Of a DNA stretch of 64,000 nucleotides, positions 20,548 to 30,532 are shown piece after piece. Position 1 is the stretch's first letter. Each line of letters starts with the position of its first letter. The stretch comes from Nocardia sp. NRRL S-836 (lineage in GTDB: Bacteria; Actinomycetota; Actinomycetes; Mycobacteriales; Pseudonocardiaceae), in the NCBI RefSeq assembly GCF_001279525.1, contig NZ_LGDY01000102.1:110785-174784 (forward strand), written 5' to 3'. The notes below the pieces were generated by a model. It was not told the origin of the DNA. It saw only the letters and a list, made by a program, of their open reading frames with translations, and did not search any database. The position numbers and the translations under genes are program-made.

Positions 20548-20563
20548 CTGGGAGCGCTCCCAG
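20548..20563. promoter_or_regulatory. CebR/CelR-type operator
   Basis: CTGGGAGCGCTCCCAG is a perfect palindrome containing the TGGGAGCGCTCCCA box established for the cellobiose-responsive LacI repressors CebR (Streptomyces) and CelR (Thermobifida). It lies 34 bases upstream of the GH9 start. The repressor gene itself is not obviously in the window. Confidence 0.9.
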
Positions 20564-20597
20564 AAATCCCGTCGACGAGGACGGAGAACCTCACCAC

Positions 20598-23177
20598 ATG
20601 AGATCGCAACCCCCACGCCTGCTCGCTGCCGCCCTGCTCACGGCGCTCGCGGCGACCGCGATACCGGCGGCGGGCACAGCCGAGGCTGCGGAGTACGAGC
20701 GCGTGCTCAACGGAAAGTTCGACAGCGGCTCCGCCGACCCCTGGTGGAGCAGCGCCGGCGTGACCAACCGGATCACCGGCGGCGAGCTCTGCGCGTCGGT
20801 CACCGGCGGCACGACGAACCCCTGGGACGCGCTGGTCGGTCAGAACGGCGTTCCGTTCGAGAGCGGCCAGTCCTACACCCTGTCCTTCGACGCGCACGCC
20901 ACGACCGCGCAACCGGTCGCGGCGGCGGCCGGCGAGAGCGTGAGCCCGTACCGGGGCATTGCCCGGCAGGAGTTCGCGGTCACGCCGACCAAGCAGCACT
21001 TCACCTTCAGCTTCACGTCCACGCTGGACTTCCCGGACGCGGGCAACGGCCAGGTCGCCTTCCAGCTGGGCGGCCAGACCGCGGACAACACGATCTGCGT
21101 CGACAACGTGTCGCTGGTCGGCGGGGTGAAGCCGCCCGGCGGCGTCGTCCCCAACCCGACCAGGAAGGTCCAGGTCGACCAGGTCGGGTACGTGCCGGGC
21201 CTGCCCAAGCGCGCCACGCTCGTGTCCACCGCCACCACGCCCCAGACGTGGACGCTCAAGAACTCCGCGGGCGCGACGGTCGCCAGCGGGCAGAGCACGC
21301 CCAAGGGCGCGGACGCCACGTCCGGCGACTCGGTGCACTCGATCGACTTCTCGTCGTTCGACACGCCGGGCACCGGCTACACGCTGGTGGTCGGCACGGA
21401 CAGCAGCTTCCCGTTCGACATCTCGGCCGACGTGGTGAAGAAGCTGCGCTACGACGCGCTCGCGTTCTTCTACCACCAGCGCAGCGGCACCCCGATCGAG
21501 GCGCAGTACGTCGGCGACCAGTACGCGCGCCCGGCCGGTCACATCAACGTCGCCCCCAACCAGGGTGACAACAACGTGCCGTGCCGCGCGGACCTCGCGT
21601 GCGGCTACACCCTCGACGTGCGCGGCGGCTGGTACGACGCGGGCGACCACGGCAAGTACGTGGTCAACGGCGGCATCTCGGCCTGGCAGCTGCTCAACTC
21701 CTACGAGCGGGCGGCCCGCATCGGTGACGCCTCGGCGTTCCGCGACGGCACGCTGGCCATCCCGGAGAAGGCCAACGGCGTGCCCGACCTGCTCGACGAG
21801 GCGCGCTGGGAGGTCGACTTCCTGCTCAAGATGCAGGCACCGGACGGCATGGCGCACCACAAGGTCCACGACGCCAACTGGACGGCGCTGCCGACCAGGC
21901 CGGAGCTGGACGACCAGCCGCGCAGGCTGTCCGCGACCAGCACCGCGGCGACGCTGAACCTGGCGGCCGTGGCGGCGCAGGCGTCCCGGCTGTGGAAGAG
22001 CGTCGACGCGACGTACTCCGCGAAGCTGCTCACCGCGGCGCGCAAGGCCTACGCGGCGGCCAAGGCGAACCCGAACAAGATCGCCGACCCGAACGACGGC
22101 ACCGGCGGCGGCGCCTACAGCGACAACACCGTGAGCGACGAGTTCTACTGGGCCGCCGCGGAGCTGTACGCCACCACCGGCGAGAGCGCCTACGGCACCG
22201 ACGTGACCTCGTCACCGCACTACAAGGCGGCCAGCCTGACCAGGGCCGGCTTCTACTGGGGCGGAACGGCGCCCCTGGGTGACATCACGCTCGCACTGGT
22301 CCCCACCGGCCTTCCGGCGGCGGACGTCACGGCGATCAAGACGGCGTTCGCCACCGTCGCCGACCAGCACCTGGCCGCCATGGCCCAGATGGGCTACGCG
22401 ACGCCGTACGACAACAGCGTCGACGGCTACGTCTGGGGCTCGAACTCGGCGGTGCTGAACAACGCCCAGGTGCTCGCGCTGGCACACGACTTCACCGGTG
22501 CCGACAAGTACCGCGACGGCGTGTTCGAGGCGCTGCACTACCTCCTCGGCCGCAACCCGCTGAGCACCTCGTACGTGGCGGGCTACGGCGAGCAGGCCGT
22601 GCAGAACGTGCACCACCGGTTCTGGGCGAAGCAGAACGACCCGACGCTGCCGATCGCGCCGCCCGGATCGCTCTCCGGCGGCCCGAACAGCGGCCTGCAG
22701 GACCCGATCGTGCAGCGGCTGCTGCCGGGGTGCCCGCAGCAGAAGTGCTGGGTGGACGACATCGGCGCCTACTCGGTCAACGAGGTGGCGGTGAACTGGA
22801 ACTCCGCCCTCGCGTGGGTCAGCGGCTGGGCGGCCGAGAAGTCCGGCAAGCCGCCGGTGCCCGTGGCGGACTGCGAGGTCACCTTCACGGCGAACCGGTG
22901 GTCGAGCGGCCTGTCGGCGAACGTGGCGGTGAAGAACACCGGCACCACCGCGTGGACGTCGTGGAAGCTCGGCTTCGCGCTGCCCGGCACCCAGCAGGTC
23001 ACCGCCGGGTGGTCGGCGAACTGGAGCCAGACCGGCCGTGACGTGACCGCGACGAACATGTCGTGGAACGGCAAGGTGGAGGCCGGCAAGTCCGTCTACA
23101 TCGGGTTCAACGCCTCCGGAGCCGGGGGCGACCCGACCGCCTTCACGATCAACGGCAAGAGCTGCAAGACCGGCTGA
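20598..23177 (+). CDS. secreted GH9 cellulase (CBM4/9 - Ig-like - GH9 - CBM2)
   Basis: 859 residues. Signal peptide about 1-31. Then a CBM4/9 domain (about 33-170, ILNGKFDSGS-like opening, here VLNGKFDSGSADPWW), an Ig-like CelD_N domain (about 185-265), the GH9 barrel (about 275-755) and a C-terminal CBM2 (about 765-859). Catalytic features: GWYDAGDHGK with Asp347 and Asp350, HHRFWAKQ, and SVNEVAVNWNS with proton donor Glu729. This domain order is that of processive or exo-type bacterial GH9 enzymes (theme E). Unlike the other CBM2 proteins here, the link to CBM2 is a short KPPVPVAD and not poly-Thr. Cellobiose induction is expected from the CebR box upstream. Confidence 0.95.
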   Translation: MRSQPPRLLAAALLTALAATAIPAAGTAEAAEYERVLNGKFDSGSADPWWSSAGVTNRITGGELCASVTGGTTNPWDALVGQNGVPFESGQSYTLSFDAHATTAQPVAAAAGESVSPYRGIARQEFAVTPTKQHFTFSFTSTLDFPDAGNGQVAFQLGGQTADNTICVDNVSLVGGVKPPGGVVPNPTRKVQVDQVGYVPGLPKRATLVSTATTPQTWTLKNSAGATVASGQSTPKGADATSGDSVHSIDFSSFDTPGTGYTLVVGTDSSFPFDISADVVKKLRYDALAFFYHQRSGTPIEAQYVGDQYARPAGHINVAPNQGDNNVPCRADLACGYTLDVRGGWYDAGDHGKYVVNGGISAWQLLNSYERAARIGDASAFRDGTLAIPEKANGVPDLLDEARWEVDFLLKMQAPDGMAHHKVHDANWTALPTRPELDDQPRRLSATSTAATLNLAAVAAQASRLWKSVDATYSAKLLTAARKAYAAAKANPNKIADPNDGTGGGAYSDNTVSDEFYWAAAELYATTGESAYGTDVTSSPHYKAASLTRAGFYWGGTAPLGDITLALVPTGLPAADVTAIKTAFATVADQHLAAMAQMGYATPYDNSVDGYVWGSNSAVLNNAQVLALAHDFTGADKYRDGVFEALHYLLGRNPLSTSYVAGYGEQAVQNVHHRFWAKQNDPTLPIAPPGSLSGGPNSGLQDPIVQRLLPGCPQQKCWVDDIGAYSVNEVAVNWNSALAWVSGWAAEKSGKPPVPVADCEVTFTANRWSSGLSANVAVKNTGTTAWTSWKLGFALPGTQQVTAGWSANWSQTGRDVTATNMSWNGKVEAGKSVYIGFNASGAGGDPTAFTINGKSCKTG

Positions 23178-23191
23178 TCCCGCACCACCGA

Positions 23192-23229
23192 ACGCGCCCG
23201 TCACCGCATCCGCGGTGGCGGGCGCGTTT
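23192..23229 (+). terminator. strong hairpin after the GH9 gene
   Basis: A 17-bp stem: arms AACGCGCCCGTCACCGC and GCGGTGGCGGGCGCGTT pair with one G-T wobble around loop ATCC, 15 bases after the stop. Confidence 0.8.
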
Positions 23230-23427
23230 CGCGTTCACGCCGGTGGTGATCGGCCGATGTGGGCGGTTGGCGCCTGATGTGCGACCTGGCCAACCGGCCG
23301 TGGACCCCTGTCTGAACGCGTCCGCCACCCGCTCCGCGTGACCGCCTTTTCACCCTCGGGAACGGACCACCCCTCCCCCGCCCGCCACCTGCGCGAACCC
23401 GCCGCCACCCAAGCCGGACAAGCGTCC

Positions 23428-23441
23428 TGTGAGCGCTAACA
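23428..23441. promoter_or_regulatory. TGTKAGCGNTAACA-type LacI operator 1
   Basis: TGTGAGCGCTAACA, 105 bases before the chvE start. It resembles five further sites in this window (23484, 40401, 40466, 47431, 58967) plus a weak one at 47573. Centre spacing to operator 2 is 56 bases. The rest of 23230-23427 shows nothing recognisable. Confidence 0.7.
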
Positions 23442-23483
23442 GGAATGACCAGGGGTTATCAGACTGTCACTTGACTGGTCCAT

Positions 23484-23497
23484 TGTTAGCGATAACA
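23484..23497. promoter_or_regulatory. TGTKAGCGNTAACA-type LacI operator 2 overlapping a putative promoter
   Basis: TGTTAGCGATAACA, near-perfect palindrome. A possible -35 TTGACT lies at 23471-23476 and a possible -10 TAACAC at 23493-23498, so a bound repressor would block the polymerase. It lies 49 bases before the chvE start. Confidence 0.65.
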
Positions 23498-23545
23498 CTC
23501 GCCGCCTACAGCACTGTTGCCTGTCGGTGACATCAAGGAGAACCA

Positions 23546-24634
23546 ATGAGGCTTGTCCGGATCGCGGCCGCCACCGCCGCGCTCGCCGTCACCCTCTCCG
23601 CCTGCGGTTCGGCGGAGAAGACGGTCGACCAGAAGAGCGGGTCGAGCGAGGGTGCGACGGTCGGCGTCACCATGCCGACCCGTTCGTCGGAACGCTGGAT
23701 CCACGACGGCGACAACATCAAGAAGGCCCTGGAGGCCAAGGGGTACAAGGTCGACCTCCAGTACGCGGAGAACGACATCCCCACCCAGGCCAACCAGATC
23801 GAGAACCAGATCACCAAGGGCGCCAAGCTCCTGATCGTGGCCTCGATCGACGGCACCGCGATCACGTCGCAGCTGCAGCAGGCGGCGGACGCGAAGATCC
23901 CGGTGATCGCCTACGACCGGTTGATCCGCAAGAGCCCGAACGTCGACTACTACGCGACGTTCGACAACTTCAAGGTCGGCGTCGAGCAGGCGAACTCGCT
24001 GCTGGCCGGCCTGAAGACGCGCGGCGAGGGCCCGTTCAACGTCGAGCTGTTCGCCGGTTCGCCCGACGACAACAACGCGACGTTCTTCTTCAACGGCGCC
24101 ATGTCGGTGCTCCAGCCGCTGATCGACCAGGGCAAGCTGAACGTCAAGTCCGGCCAGAAGGACTTCAAGACGGTCGCGATCCTGCGCTGGGACCCGGCCA
24201 CCGCGCAGAAGCGCATGGAGGACATCCTCACCTCGACCTACGGCGGCGCCAAGGTCGACGGCGTGCTCTCCCCCTACGACGGCCTGTCGATCGGCATCCT
24301 GTCCGCGCTCAAGAGCAGCGGCTACGGCACGGCCGGCCAGGCGTACCCGATCGTGACCGGTCAGGACGCCGAGGTGGCCTCGGTCAAGTCGATCATCGCC
24401 GGTGAGCAGTACTCCACCATCCACAAGGACACCCGTCAGCTCGCCGACATCACGGTGAAGATGGCCGACGCGGTCCTCAAGGGTGGCAAGCCCGAGGTGA
24501 ACAACACCAAGGACTACGACAACGGTGTCAAGGTCGTCCCGTCGTACCTCCTGCAGCCGGTCACCATCGACAAGGCCAACTACCAGAAGGAACTCGTCGA
24601 CTCCGGCTACTACACCGCCGATCAGCTCAGGTAG
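23546..24634 (+). CDS. chvE: multiple-monosaccharide ABC transporter substrate-binding lipoprotein (ChvE type)
   Basis: 362 residues with a lipoprotein signal and lipobox LSAC (Cys about 20). The mature part follows ChvE closely: [88 protein letters not shown] and [12 protein letters not shown]. ChvE-GguAB systems import arabinose, xylose, galactose, glucose and fucose. It heads a five-gene run ending in galactose mutarotase and lies behind two LacI-type operators. The start is ATG 23546 with AAGGAG just upstream. Confidence 0.93.
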   Translation: MRLVRIAAATAALAVTLSACGSAEKTVDQKSGSSEGATVGVTMPTRSSERWIHDGDNIKKALEAKGYKVDLQYAENDIPTQANQIENQITKGAKLLIVASIDGTAITSQLQQAADAKIPVIAYDRLIRKSPNVDYYATFDNFKVGVEQANSLLAGLKTRGEGPFNVELFAGSPDDNNATFFFNGAMSVLQPLIDQGKLNVKSGQKDFKTVAILRWDPATAQKRMEDILTSTYGGAKVDGVLSPYDGLSIGILSALKSSGYGTAGQAYPIVTGQDAEVASVKSIIAGEQYSTIHKDTRQLADITVKMADAVLKGGKPEVNNTKDYDNGVKVVPSYLLQPVTIDKANYQKELVDSGYYTADQLR

Positions 24635-24637
24635 GTC

Positions 24638-26164
24638 ATGTCCGACGACATCCTGGTGATGCGCGGCATCACCAAGAGGTTCGCGGGGGTCACCGCGCTG
24701 CACGACGTCACGCTGACGGTGCGGCGCGGTGAGATCCACGCGATCTGCGGAGAGAACGGCGCTGGCAAGTCCACGCTGATGAAGGTGCTGTCCGGTGTGC
24801 ACCCGCACGGCACGTACGACGGTGACATCCTCTTCGAGGGCGAACCGTGCGCGTTCCACGGCGTCCGCGACAGCGAACGCCGCGGCATTGTGATCATCCA
24901 CCAGGAGCTCGCGCTGTGCGGGCAGCTCTCCATCGCGGAGAACCTGTTCCTGGGCAACGAAAGGGCGCGGCGCGGGTTCATCGACTGGAACCGCACCAAC
25001 CACGAGGCGCAGGCCCTGCTCGACCGGGTGGGACTGCGGGAGAACCCGACGACGCCGGTGAACGACCTCGGTGTCGGCAAGCAGCAGCTGGTCGAGATCG
25101 CCAAGGCACTGTCCAAAGAGGTCAGCCTGCTGATCCTGGACGAGCCGACCGCCGCGCTGAACGACGACGACTCGCAGCACCTGCTCGACCTGCTCGAAGG
25201 CCTGCGGGACCAGGGCATCACCTCGGTGATCATCTCGCACAAGCTGGGCGAGGTCACCAGGGTCGCCGACACGGTCACCGTGCTGCGTGACGGCAAGACG
25301 ATCGAGACGCTGCCGGCCAAGGGCCTCAGCGAGGACCGCATCATCTCCGGCATGGTCGGCCGCGACCTCGAACACCGGTTCCCGCCACGCACGCCCGACA
25401 TCGGTGACGAGGTGCTGCGCATCGAGGACTGGACCGTGCACAGCCCGGCCCAGCCGGACCGGGTGGTCGTCGACCGCGCCACGCTGTCGCTGCGGCGCGG
25501 GGAGATCGTCGGTCTCGCCGGGCTGATGGGCGCCGGCCGCACCGAGCTCGCGATGAGCGTGTTCGGCCGCTCCTACGGCGTGGGCATCTCCGGCCGGGTC
25601 CTGAAGGACGGCCGGGAGATCGACACCCGCACCGTGCGCGCCGCGATCCGCAACGGTCTCGCGTACGTCAGCGAGGACCGCAAGCGCTACGGCCTCAACC
25701 TGATCGAGGGCGTGCAGCGCAACGTCTCCGCCGCCGCGCTGGGCAAGCTCTCGACGCGCGGCTGGGTCGACGAGAACGAGGAGTACACCGTCGCGGAGCG
25801 GTTCCGGCGGTCGATGGGCATCAGGACCTCCACCGTGACGACGCCGACGGGCACGCTGTCCGGCGGCAACCAGCAGAAGGTCGTGCTGGCGAAGTGGATG
25901 TTCACCGACCCGGACGTGCTGGTGCTGGACGAACCGACGCGCGGCATCGACGTCGGCGCCAAGTACGAGATCTACTCGATCATCAACGACCTCGCGGCGC
26001 AGGGCCGCGCGGTGCTGGTGATCTCCTCGGAGCTGCCGGAGCTGCTCGGCCTCTGCGACCGCGTGTACGCGCTGTCGGAGGGCCGGATCACCGGTGAGGT
26101 GGACCGCGCCGAGGCCACGCAGGAACGCCTGATGCAGTTGATGACGCGAGGACAGGACCAATGA
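24638..26164 (+). CDS. gguA: multiple-monosaccharide ABC transporter ATPase (GguA/MmsA type)
   Basis: 508 residues, two ABC cassettes. Cassette 1: Walker [10 protein letters not shown], Walker [13 protein letters not shown], degenerate signature NDLGVGKQQ. Cassette 2: Walker A-like [12 protein letters not shown] (degenerate), full signature LSGGNQQKV and intact Walker [14 protein letters not shown]. The insert-rich second half ([17 protein letters not shown]) is typical of this subfamily. It starts 3 bases after the chvE stop and overlaps gguB by four bases. Confidence 0.93.
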   Translation: MSDDILVMRGITKRFAGVTALHDVTLTVRRGEIHAICGENGAGKSTLMKVLSGVHPHGTYDGDILFEGEPCAFHGVRDSERRGIVIIHQELALCGQLSIAENLFLGNERARRGFIDWNRTNHEAQALLDRVGLRENPTTPVNDLGVGKQQLVEIAKALSKEVSLLILDEPTAALNDDDSQHLLDLLEGLRDQGITSVIISHKLGEVTRVADTVTVLRDGKTIETLPAKGLSEDRIISGMVGRDLEHRFPPRTPDIGDEVLRIEDWTVHSPAQPDRVVVDRATLSLRRGEIVGLAGLMGAGRTELAMSVFGRSYGVGISGRVLKDGREIDTRTVRAAIRNGLAYVSEDRKRYGLNLIEGVQRNVSAAALGKLSTRGWVDENEEYTVAERFRRSMGIRTSTVTTPTGTLSGGNQQKVVLAKWMFTDPDVLVLDEPTRGIDVGAKYEIYSIINDLAAQGRAVLVISSELPELLGLCDRVYALSEGRITGEVDRAEATQERLMQLMTRGQDQ

Positions 26165-27375
26165 CCACCAAGACCGCGCCCTCCCCGGTCGCCTCCCCGC
26201 CGGCGGCGTCCCGCCGGTTCTCGATCAACCTCCGGCAGTCCGGCATCTACGTCGCGTTCGCGTTGATCGTCGTGCTGTTCGCGGTGCTGACCGACGGTGC
26301 CCTCCTGCAGCCGCAGAACATCTCGAACATCATCGTGCAGAACTCGTACGTGCTGATCCTCGCGGTCGGCATGATCCTGGTGATCATCGGCGGGCACATC
26401 GACCTGTCGGTGGGCTCCACGGTCGCGCTGACCGGCGCGGTCTGCGCGGTGCTGACCGTCCAATGGGGACTGCCGTGGCCGGTGGCGGTGCTGCTGACGC
26501 TCCTGGCGGGTGCGCTCATCGGTGCGGCGCAGGGCTACTGGATCGCCTACTTCGGCATCCCGGCGTTCATCGTCACGCTGGCCGGCATGCTCGTGTTCCG
26601 CGCGCTGACGCTGACCACGCTCGGCAACCAGGGCATCGGCCCGTTCCCCGACGAGATCCGGTCGCTGTCCAACGGCTTCACCGGCGGCTACCTCGGCAAC
26701 GTCGGCCTCGGCCCGCTGGGCGGTGCCGACCTGGTGAGCCTGCTCGCCGGGATCGCGTGCGTCGCCGGGTTCGCGCTGTCGCAGTGGCGCAAGCGCGCGG
26801 CCCGGCTGGGCTACGGCCAGACCGTGGAGCCGATGCCGGTGTTCGTGCTCAAGATCGTCGGCGTGGCCGTGGTCGTCATGGCGGTCGTGGTGCAGCTGGC
26901 GCGCTTCCGCAACCTCCCATGGGTGCTGGTGCTGCTCGTCGTGCTGACGCTCGGCTACTCGCTGATGGCGAACAACTCGGTGTTCGGCCGGCACATCTAC
27001 TCGATCGGCGGCAACCTGCAGGCCGCCACGCTGTCGGGTGTGAAGGTCAAGGCCGTCACGTTCTGGGTGTTCGTCAACATGGGCGCGCTGGCCGCGCTCG
27101 CGGGCGTCATCTTCGCCGGACGGCTCAACCAGGCGGGTCCGACCGCCGGCACGGCGTTCGAGCTCGACGCCATCGCGGCGGCGTTCATCGGCGGCGCGGC
27201 GGTGCAGGGCGGCGTCGGCAAGGTGGTCGGCGCGATCACCGGCGGCCTGATCATGGGCGTGATCAACAACGGCATGTCGCTGATCGGCGCGCCGAGTGAG
27301 CGCGTGATGCTCGTGAAGGGCCTCGTCCTGCTCGCGGCGGTCGCCTACGACGTGTGGACCAAGCGCCGCGCCTGA
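26161..27375 (+). CDS. gguB: multiple-monosaccharide ABC transporter permease (GguB/MmsB type)
   Basis: 404 residues. Longer than RbsC because of extra membrane segments, as usual for GguB. Recognisable patches are [58 protein letters not shown] and [20 protein letters not shown] overlap with the ATPase gene. Forms the inner-membrane channel for the ChvE-type binding protein. Confidence 0.93.
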   Translation: MTTKTAPSPVASPPAASRRFSINLRQSGIYVAFALIVVLFAVLTDGALLQPQNISNIIVQNSYVLILAVGMILVIIGGHIDLSVGSTVALTGAVCAVLTVQWGLPWPVAVLLTLLAGALIGAAQGYWIAYFGIPAFIVTLAGMLVFRALTLTTLGNQGIGPFPDEIRSLSNGFTGGYLGNVGLGPLGGADLVSLLAGIACVAGFALSQWRKRAARLGYGQTVEPMPVFVLKIVGVAVVVMAVVVQLARFRNLPWVLVLLVVLTLGYSLMANNSVFGRHIYSIGGNLQAATLSGVKVKAVTFWVFVNMGALAALAGVIFAGRLNQAGPTAGTAFELDAIAAAFIGGAAVQGGVGKVVGAITGGLIMGVINNGMSLIGAPSERVMLVKGLVLLAAVAYDVWTKRRA

Positions 27376-27414
27376 TCGTCCGACCACACAAACCCGGAAA
27401 GGCGGACAACAACG

Positions 27415-30400
27415 GTGTTGTTCTCCCTGCGCCATTTCGGAGTCGTCGTGGCCGTCACGGCCGCACTGCTCCCCTCACCGGTTGCCTCCGCCGCCGAGTC
27501 GCCGCTGCGTGCGGCGGCGAACGCGGTGGAGGTGCCGAACGCCGATGACGTCCGCGGTCACCTCACCCTGCCGGTGACCGGTCCGGACGGCACCACCATC
27601 ACGTGGGCGTCGTCGAACCAGAAGGTGATCACGCCGACCGGTGAGGTCAGCAGACCGCCGGCCGGCGCGAAGCCGGTGAGGGTCGTGCTGACGGCCAAGG
27701 TGAGCCGCGGGCGGCAGAGCACCACCCGTGCCATCACCGCCACCGTCGCGCCGTTGCCCGCCAAGGAACCGTTGGCGGGCTACGGCTTCTTCTACTTCAC
27801 CGGCGAGGGCAGCCCGGACGGCGAGCAGATCTACGCCGCCGCCAGCAACGGCAACAACCCGCTGGACTTCTCCGAGGTCAACAACGGCCGGCCGGTTCTC
27901 CGGTCCAGCCTGGGCGAGCTCGGCGTGCGCGACCCGTTCATCCTGCGCTCCCCCGAGGGCGACCGGTTCTTCCTGCTCGCGACGGACCTCAAGATCAACG
28001 GTGGTCGCGGCTGGGACGCGGCGCAGCGCACCGGCAGCCGGTCGATCATGGTGTGGGAGTCGGCCGACCTGCGGAACTGGTCGCGCCAGCGCAGCGTCGA
28101 GGTGTCGCCGCCGACCGCGGGCAACACGTGGGCACCGGAGGCGCACTGGGACGCGCAGCGCGGCACCTACGTCGTCTACTGGGCCTCGAAGCTGTACGCG
28201 GAGAACGACCCCGGCCACACCGGCGACAGCTACAACCGGATGATGTACGCGACCACGCGCGACTTCGTCACGTTCAGCCCGGCGGAGGTGTGGATCGACC
28301 CCGGCTACTCGGTCATCGACTCGACCGTCATCGAGCACCGGGGCACCTACTACCGCTACACCAAGGACGAGCGCAACAACTCCTCGACCTCGCCGTGCAG
28401 CAAGTACATCACCGCCGAGAAGTCCACCGACCTGCTGGACCTCAGGTACGACTTCGTCTCCGAGTGCATCGGCAAGGGCACGGCGACCAGCCCCGGCCTG
28501 AGCGCGGGTGAGGGTCCCACGGGCTTCAAGTCCAACACCGAGGACCGGTGGTACCTGTTCGTCGACGAGTACGGCGGCCGCGGCTACGTGCCGTTCGAGA
28601 CCACCGACCTCGCCTCCGGCCGGTGGACCATGTCCACCGGCGCCCGGCTGCCCGCCTCACCGCGGCACGGCACGGTGCTGCCGGTGACCCAGGCCGAACT
28701 GGACCGGCTGACCGCTCCCCCGCCCCCGGTCAAGGCCGACAGCAGGGGTCTCGTCGCGCACTGGCCGCTCAACGCCACCTCCGGTCTGGTCGCGAAGGAC
28801 GCCACCGGCCACGGCCACGACGGCGTGCTCGCGGGTGACGTGAGCTGGTCCGGCGGCGCGTTGTCGTTCGGCGGCCGCACCGGGCACGTCCAGCTGCCGA
28901 ACAACCTGCTCACCGGTGCCACCGCGGTCACGGTGGCCGCCGACGTGCTGGTCGACCCGGCCCAGCGGACTCCCTACTTCCTCTACGGCTTCGGCAACAC
29001 CGGCACCACCGGCGCCGGTGACGGGTACCTGTTCAGCACCGGCGACACCTACCGCGGCGCCATCGCGACCGGGAACTGGACGACCGAGCAGGGCGTCGAC
29101 TCCGGCAGCGCGTTGCCGCGCGGTGTCTGGAAGAACGTGGCGCTGACCGTCGGCGACGGCGTGGCTGTGCTCTACCTCGACGGCGTCGAGGTCGGCCGCA
29201 ACACCGGTGCGACCATCAAGCCGTCGGACCTCGGTGGCGGCGTGACGGCGGCGAACTACCTCGGGCGGTCGGTCTACGCGGCCGACCGGAACCTCACCGG
29301 GAAGATGAAGGACGTCCGGCTCTACAACCGCGCGCTGTCCGGTGCCGAGATCGCCGCGCTGCCGTCGAACAGCACCATCATCCGGTCGGTCGAGCTGGCG
29401 TCGCTCAAGGTGCCCGCGATCATCGACTCCGCGGCGGGCTCCGTCGTGCTGCCGGTCAAGCCCGGCACCGACCTGCGCAGGCTCGCGCCACGGTTCGGTC
29501 TCGCCCCCGGCGCCCGGATCACCCCGGCCGGCACCGTCGACCTGCGCAAGCCGCGGAAGTTCACGGTCACCGGCGCGCAGGGCGACCGCCGGGTGTGGAC
29601 GGTCGAGGCCCGCGAGATGCGCAGCCCGGTGCTGCCGGGCCTGAACGCCGACCCGAACATCGTGGCGTTCGGCGACACCTACTACCTGTACCCGACGGCG
29701 GACGGCTTCCCCGGCTGGAGCGGCACGAGGTTCTCCGCCTGGTCGTCCAAGAACCTCGTCGACTGGAAGGACGAGGGCGTCGTCCTCGACCTCGGACCGG
29801 ACGTGAGCTGGGCGGACGGCCGCGCCTGGGCACCGACGATCGCCGAGCGCGGCGGGAAGTACTACTTCTACTTCTGCGCCGATGCCAAGATCGGTGTCGC
29901 GGTCGGCGGCTCCCCCACCGGTCCCTTCGTGGACTCCGGCAAGCCGCTGATCGCGCGCAACCCCAGCGGCAACGGCCAGGCCATCGACCCGGCGGTGTTC
30001 CTCGACCGCTCCGGGCAGCCCTACCTGTACTGGGGCAACGGCGAGGCGTACGTCGTTCCGCTGAACGACGACATGATCTCCTACGACCCCGCCGAGATCA
30101 CCCGCATCGACGGCCTGCCGGACTTCCGCGAGGGCCTGTTCATGGTGGAGCGCAAGGGCACCTACTACCTCAGCTGGTCGGTCGACGACACCCGCAGCGA
30201 GGACTACCGCGTCGCCTACGCGACCGCACCCGGCCCCACCGGCCCGTTCACCGCTCGCGGTCTCATCCTGAGCAAGGACACCCGGCTCGGGATCAAGGGC
30301 ACCGGGCACAGCTCGATGCTGCGGGTGCCGGGCACCGACGACTGGTACCTCGCCTACCACCGCTTCGCCATCCCGGGCGGGGACGGCGTGCGCCGAGAGA

Positions 30401-30519
30401 CCACCATCGACAAGATGACCTTCGCGGGGGACGGCACGATCAAGCCGGTCGTGCCGGCCCTGGAGAGCGTCGCACCACAACGGATCCGGCCTCAGCACTG
30501 CCGGGCCCTGTTCAACTGA
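27415..30519 (+). CDS. secreted two-headed GH43 enzyme (Ig - GH43-like - LamG - Ig-like - GH43)
   Basis: 1034 residues. Signal peptide about 1-27. An atypical bacterial Ig domain (about 33-112) carries TITWASSNQKVIT. A first five-bladed propeller (about 120-435) has VRDPFILRSPEGDRFFLLATDL, TWAPEAHWD and YVVYWASKL. A LamG/concanavalin domain (about 445-655) has LVAHWPLNATSG and VRLYNRALSGAEIAAL. A short Ig-like linker (about 660-735) precedes a second GH43 propeller (about 737-1030) with LNADPNIVAFGDTYYLYPT and RAWAPTIAERGGKYYFYF. GH43 enzymes cleave arabinan, arabinoxylan or xylo-oligosaccharides, so two catalytic heads could act on different linkages. The start GTG 27415 is 39 bases after gguB with GGAAAGGCGG upstream. 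It belongs to the ChvE operon. Confidence 0.85.
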   Translation: MLFSLRHFGVVVAVTAALLPSPVASAAESPLRAAANAVEVPNADDVRGHLTLPVTGPDGTTITWASSNQKVITPTGEVSRPPAGAKPVRVVLTAKVSRGRQSTTRAITATVAPLPAKEPLAGYGFFYFTGEGSPDGEQIYAAASNGNNPLDFSEVNNGRPVLRSSLGELGVRDPFILRSPEGDRFFLLATDLKINGGRGWDAAQRTGSRSIMVWESADLRNWSRQRSVEVSPPTAGNTWAPEAHWDAQRGTYVVYWASKLYAENDPGHTGDSYNRMMYATTRDFVTFSPAEVWIDPGYSVIDSTVIEHRGTYYRYTKDERNNSSTSPCSKYITAEKSTDLLDLRYDFVSECIGKGTATSPGLSAGEGPTGFKSNTEDRWYLFVDEYGGRGYVPFETTDLASGRWTMSTGARLPASPRHGTVLPVTQAELDRLTAPPPPVKADSRGLVAHWPLNATSGLVAKDATGHGHDGVLAGDVSWSGGALSFGGRTGHVQLPNNLLTGATAVTVAADVLVDPAQRTPYFLYGFGNTGTTGAGDGYLFSTGDTYRGAIATGNWTTEQGVDSGSALPRGVWKNVALTVGDGVAVLYLDGVEVGRNTGATIKPSDLGGGVTAANYLGRSVYAADRNLTGKMKDVRLYNRALSGAEIAALPSNSTIIRSVELASLKVPAIIDSAAGSVVLPVKPGTDLRRLAPRFGLAPGARITPAGTVDLRKPRKFTVTGAQGDRRVWTVEAREMRSPVLPGLNADPNIVAFGDTYYLYPTADGFPGWSGTRFSAWSSKNLVDWKDEGVVLDLGPDVSWADGRAWAPTIAERGGKYYFYFCADAKIGVAVGGSPTGPFVDSGKPLIARNPSGNGQAIDPAVFLDRSGQPYLYWGNGEAYVVPLNDDMISYDPAEITRIDGLPDFREGLFMVERKGTYYLSWSVDDTRSEDYRVAYATAPGPTGPFTARGLILSKDTRLGIKGTGHSSMLRVPGTDDWYLAYHRFAIPGGDGVRRETTIDKMTFAGDGTIKPVVPALESVAPQRIRPQHCRALFN

Positions 30520-30532
30520 TCAGAGGAGTTCG

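Noticed and set aside
23486..26161. An 891-codon minus-strand frame opposite chvE-gguA
   Set aside because: Mirror of well-supported transporter genes in the third-position-G+C frame; no family similarity or ribosome site.
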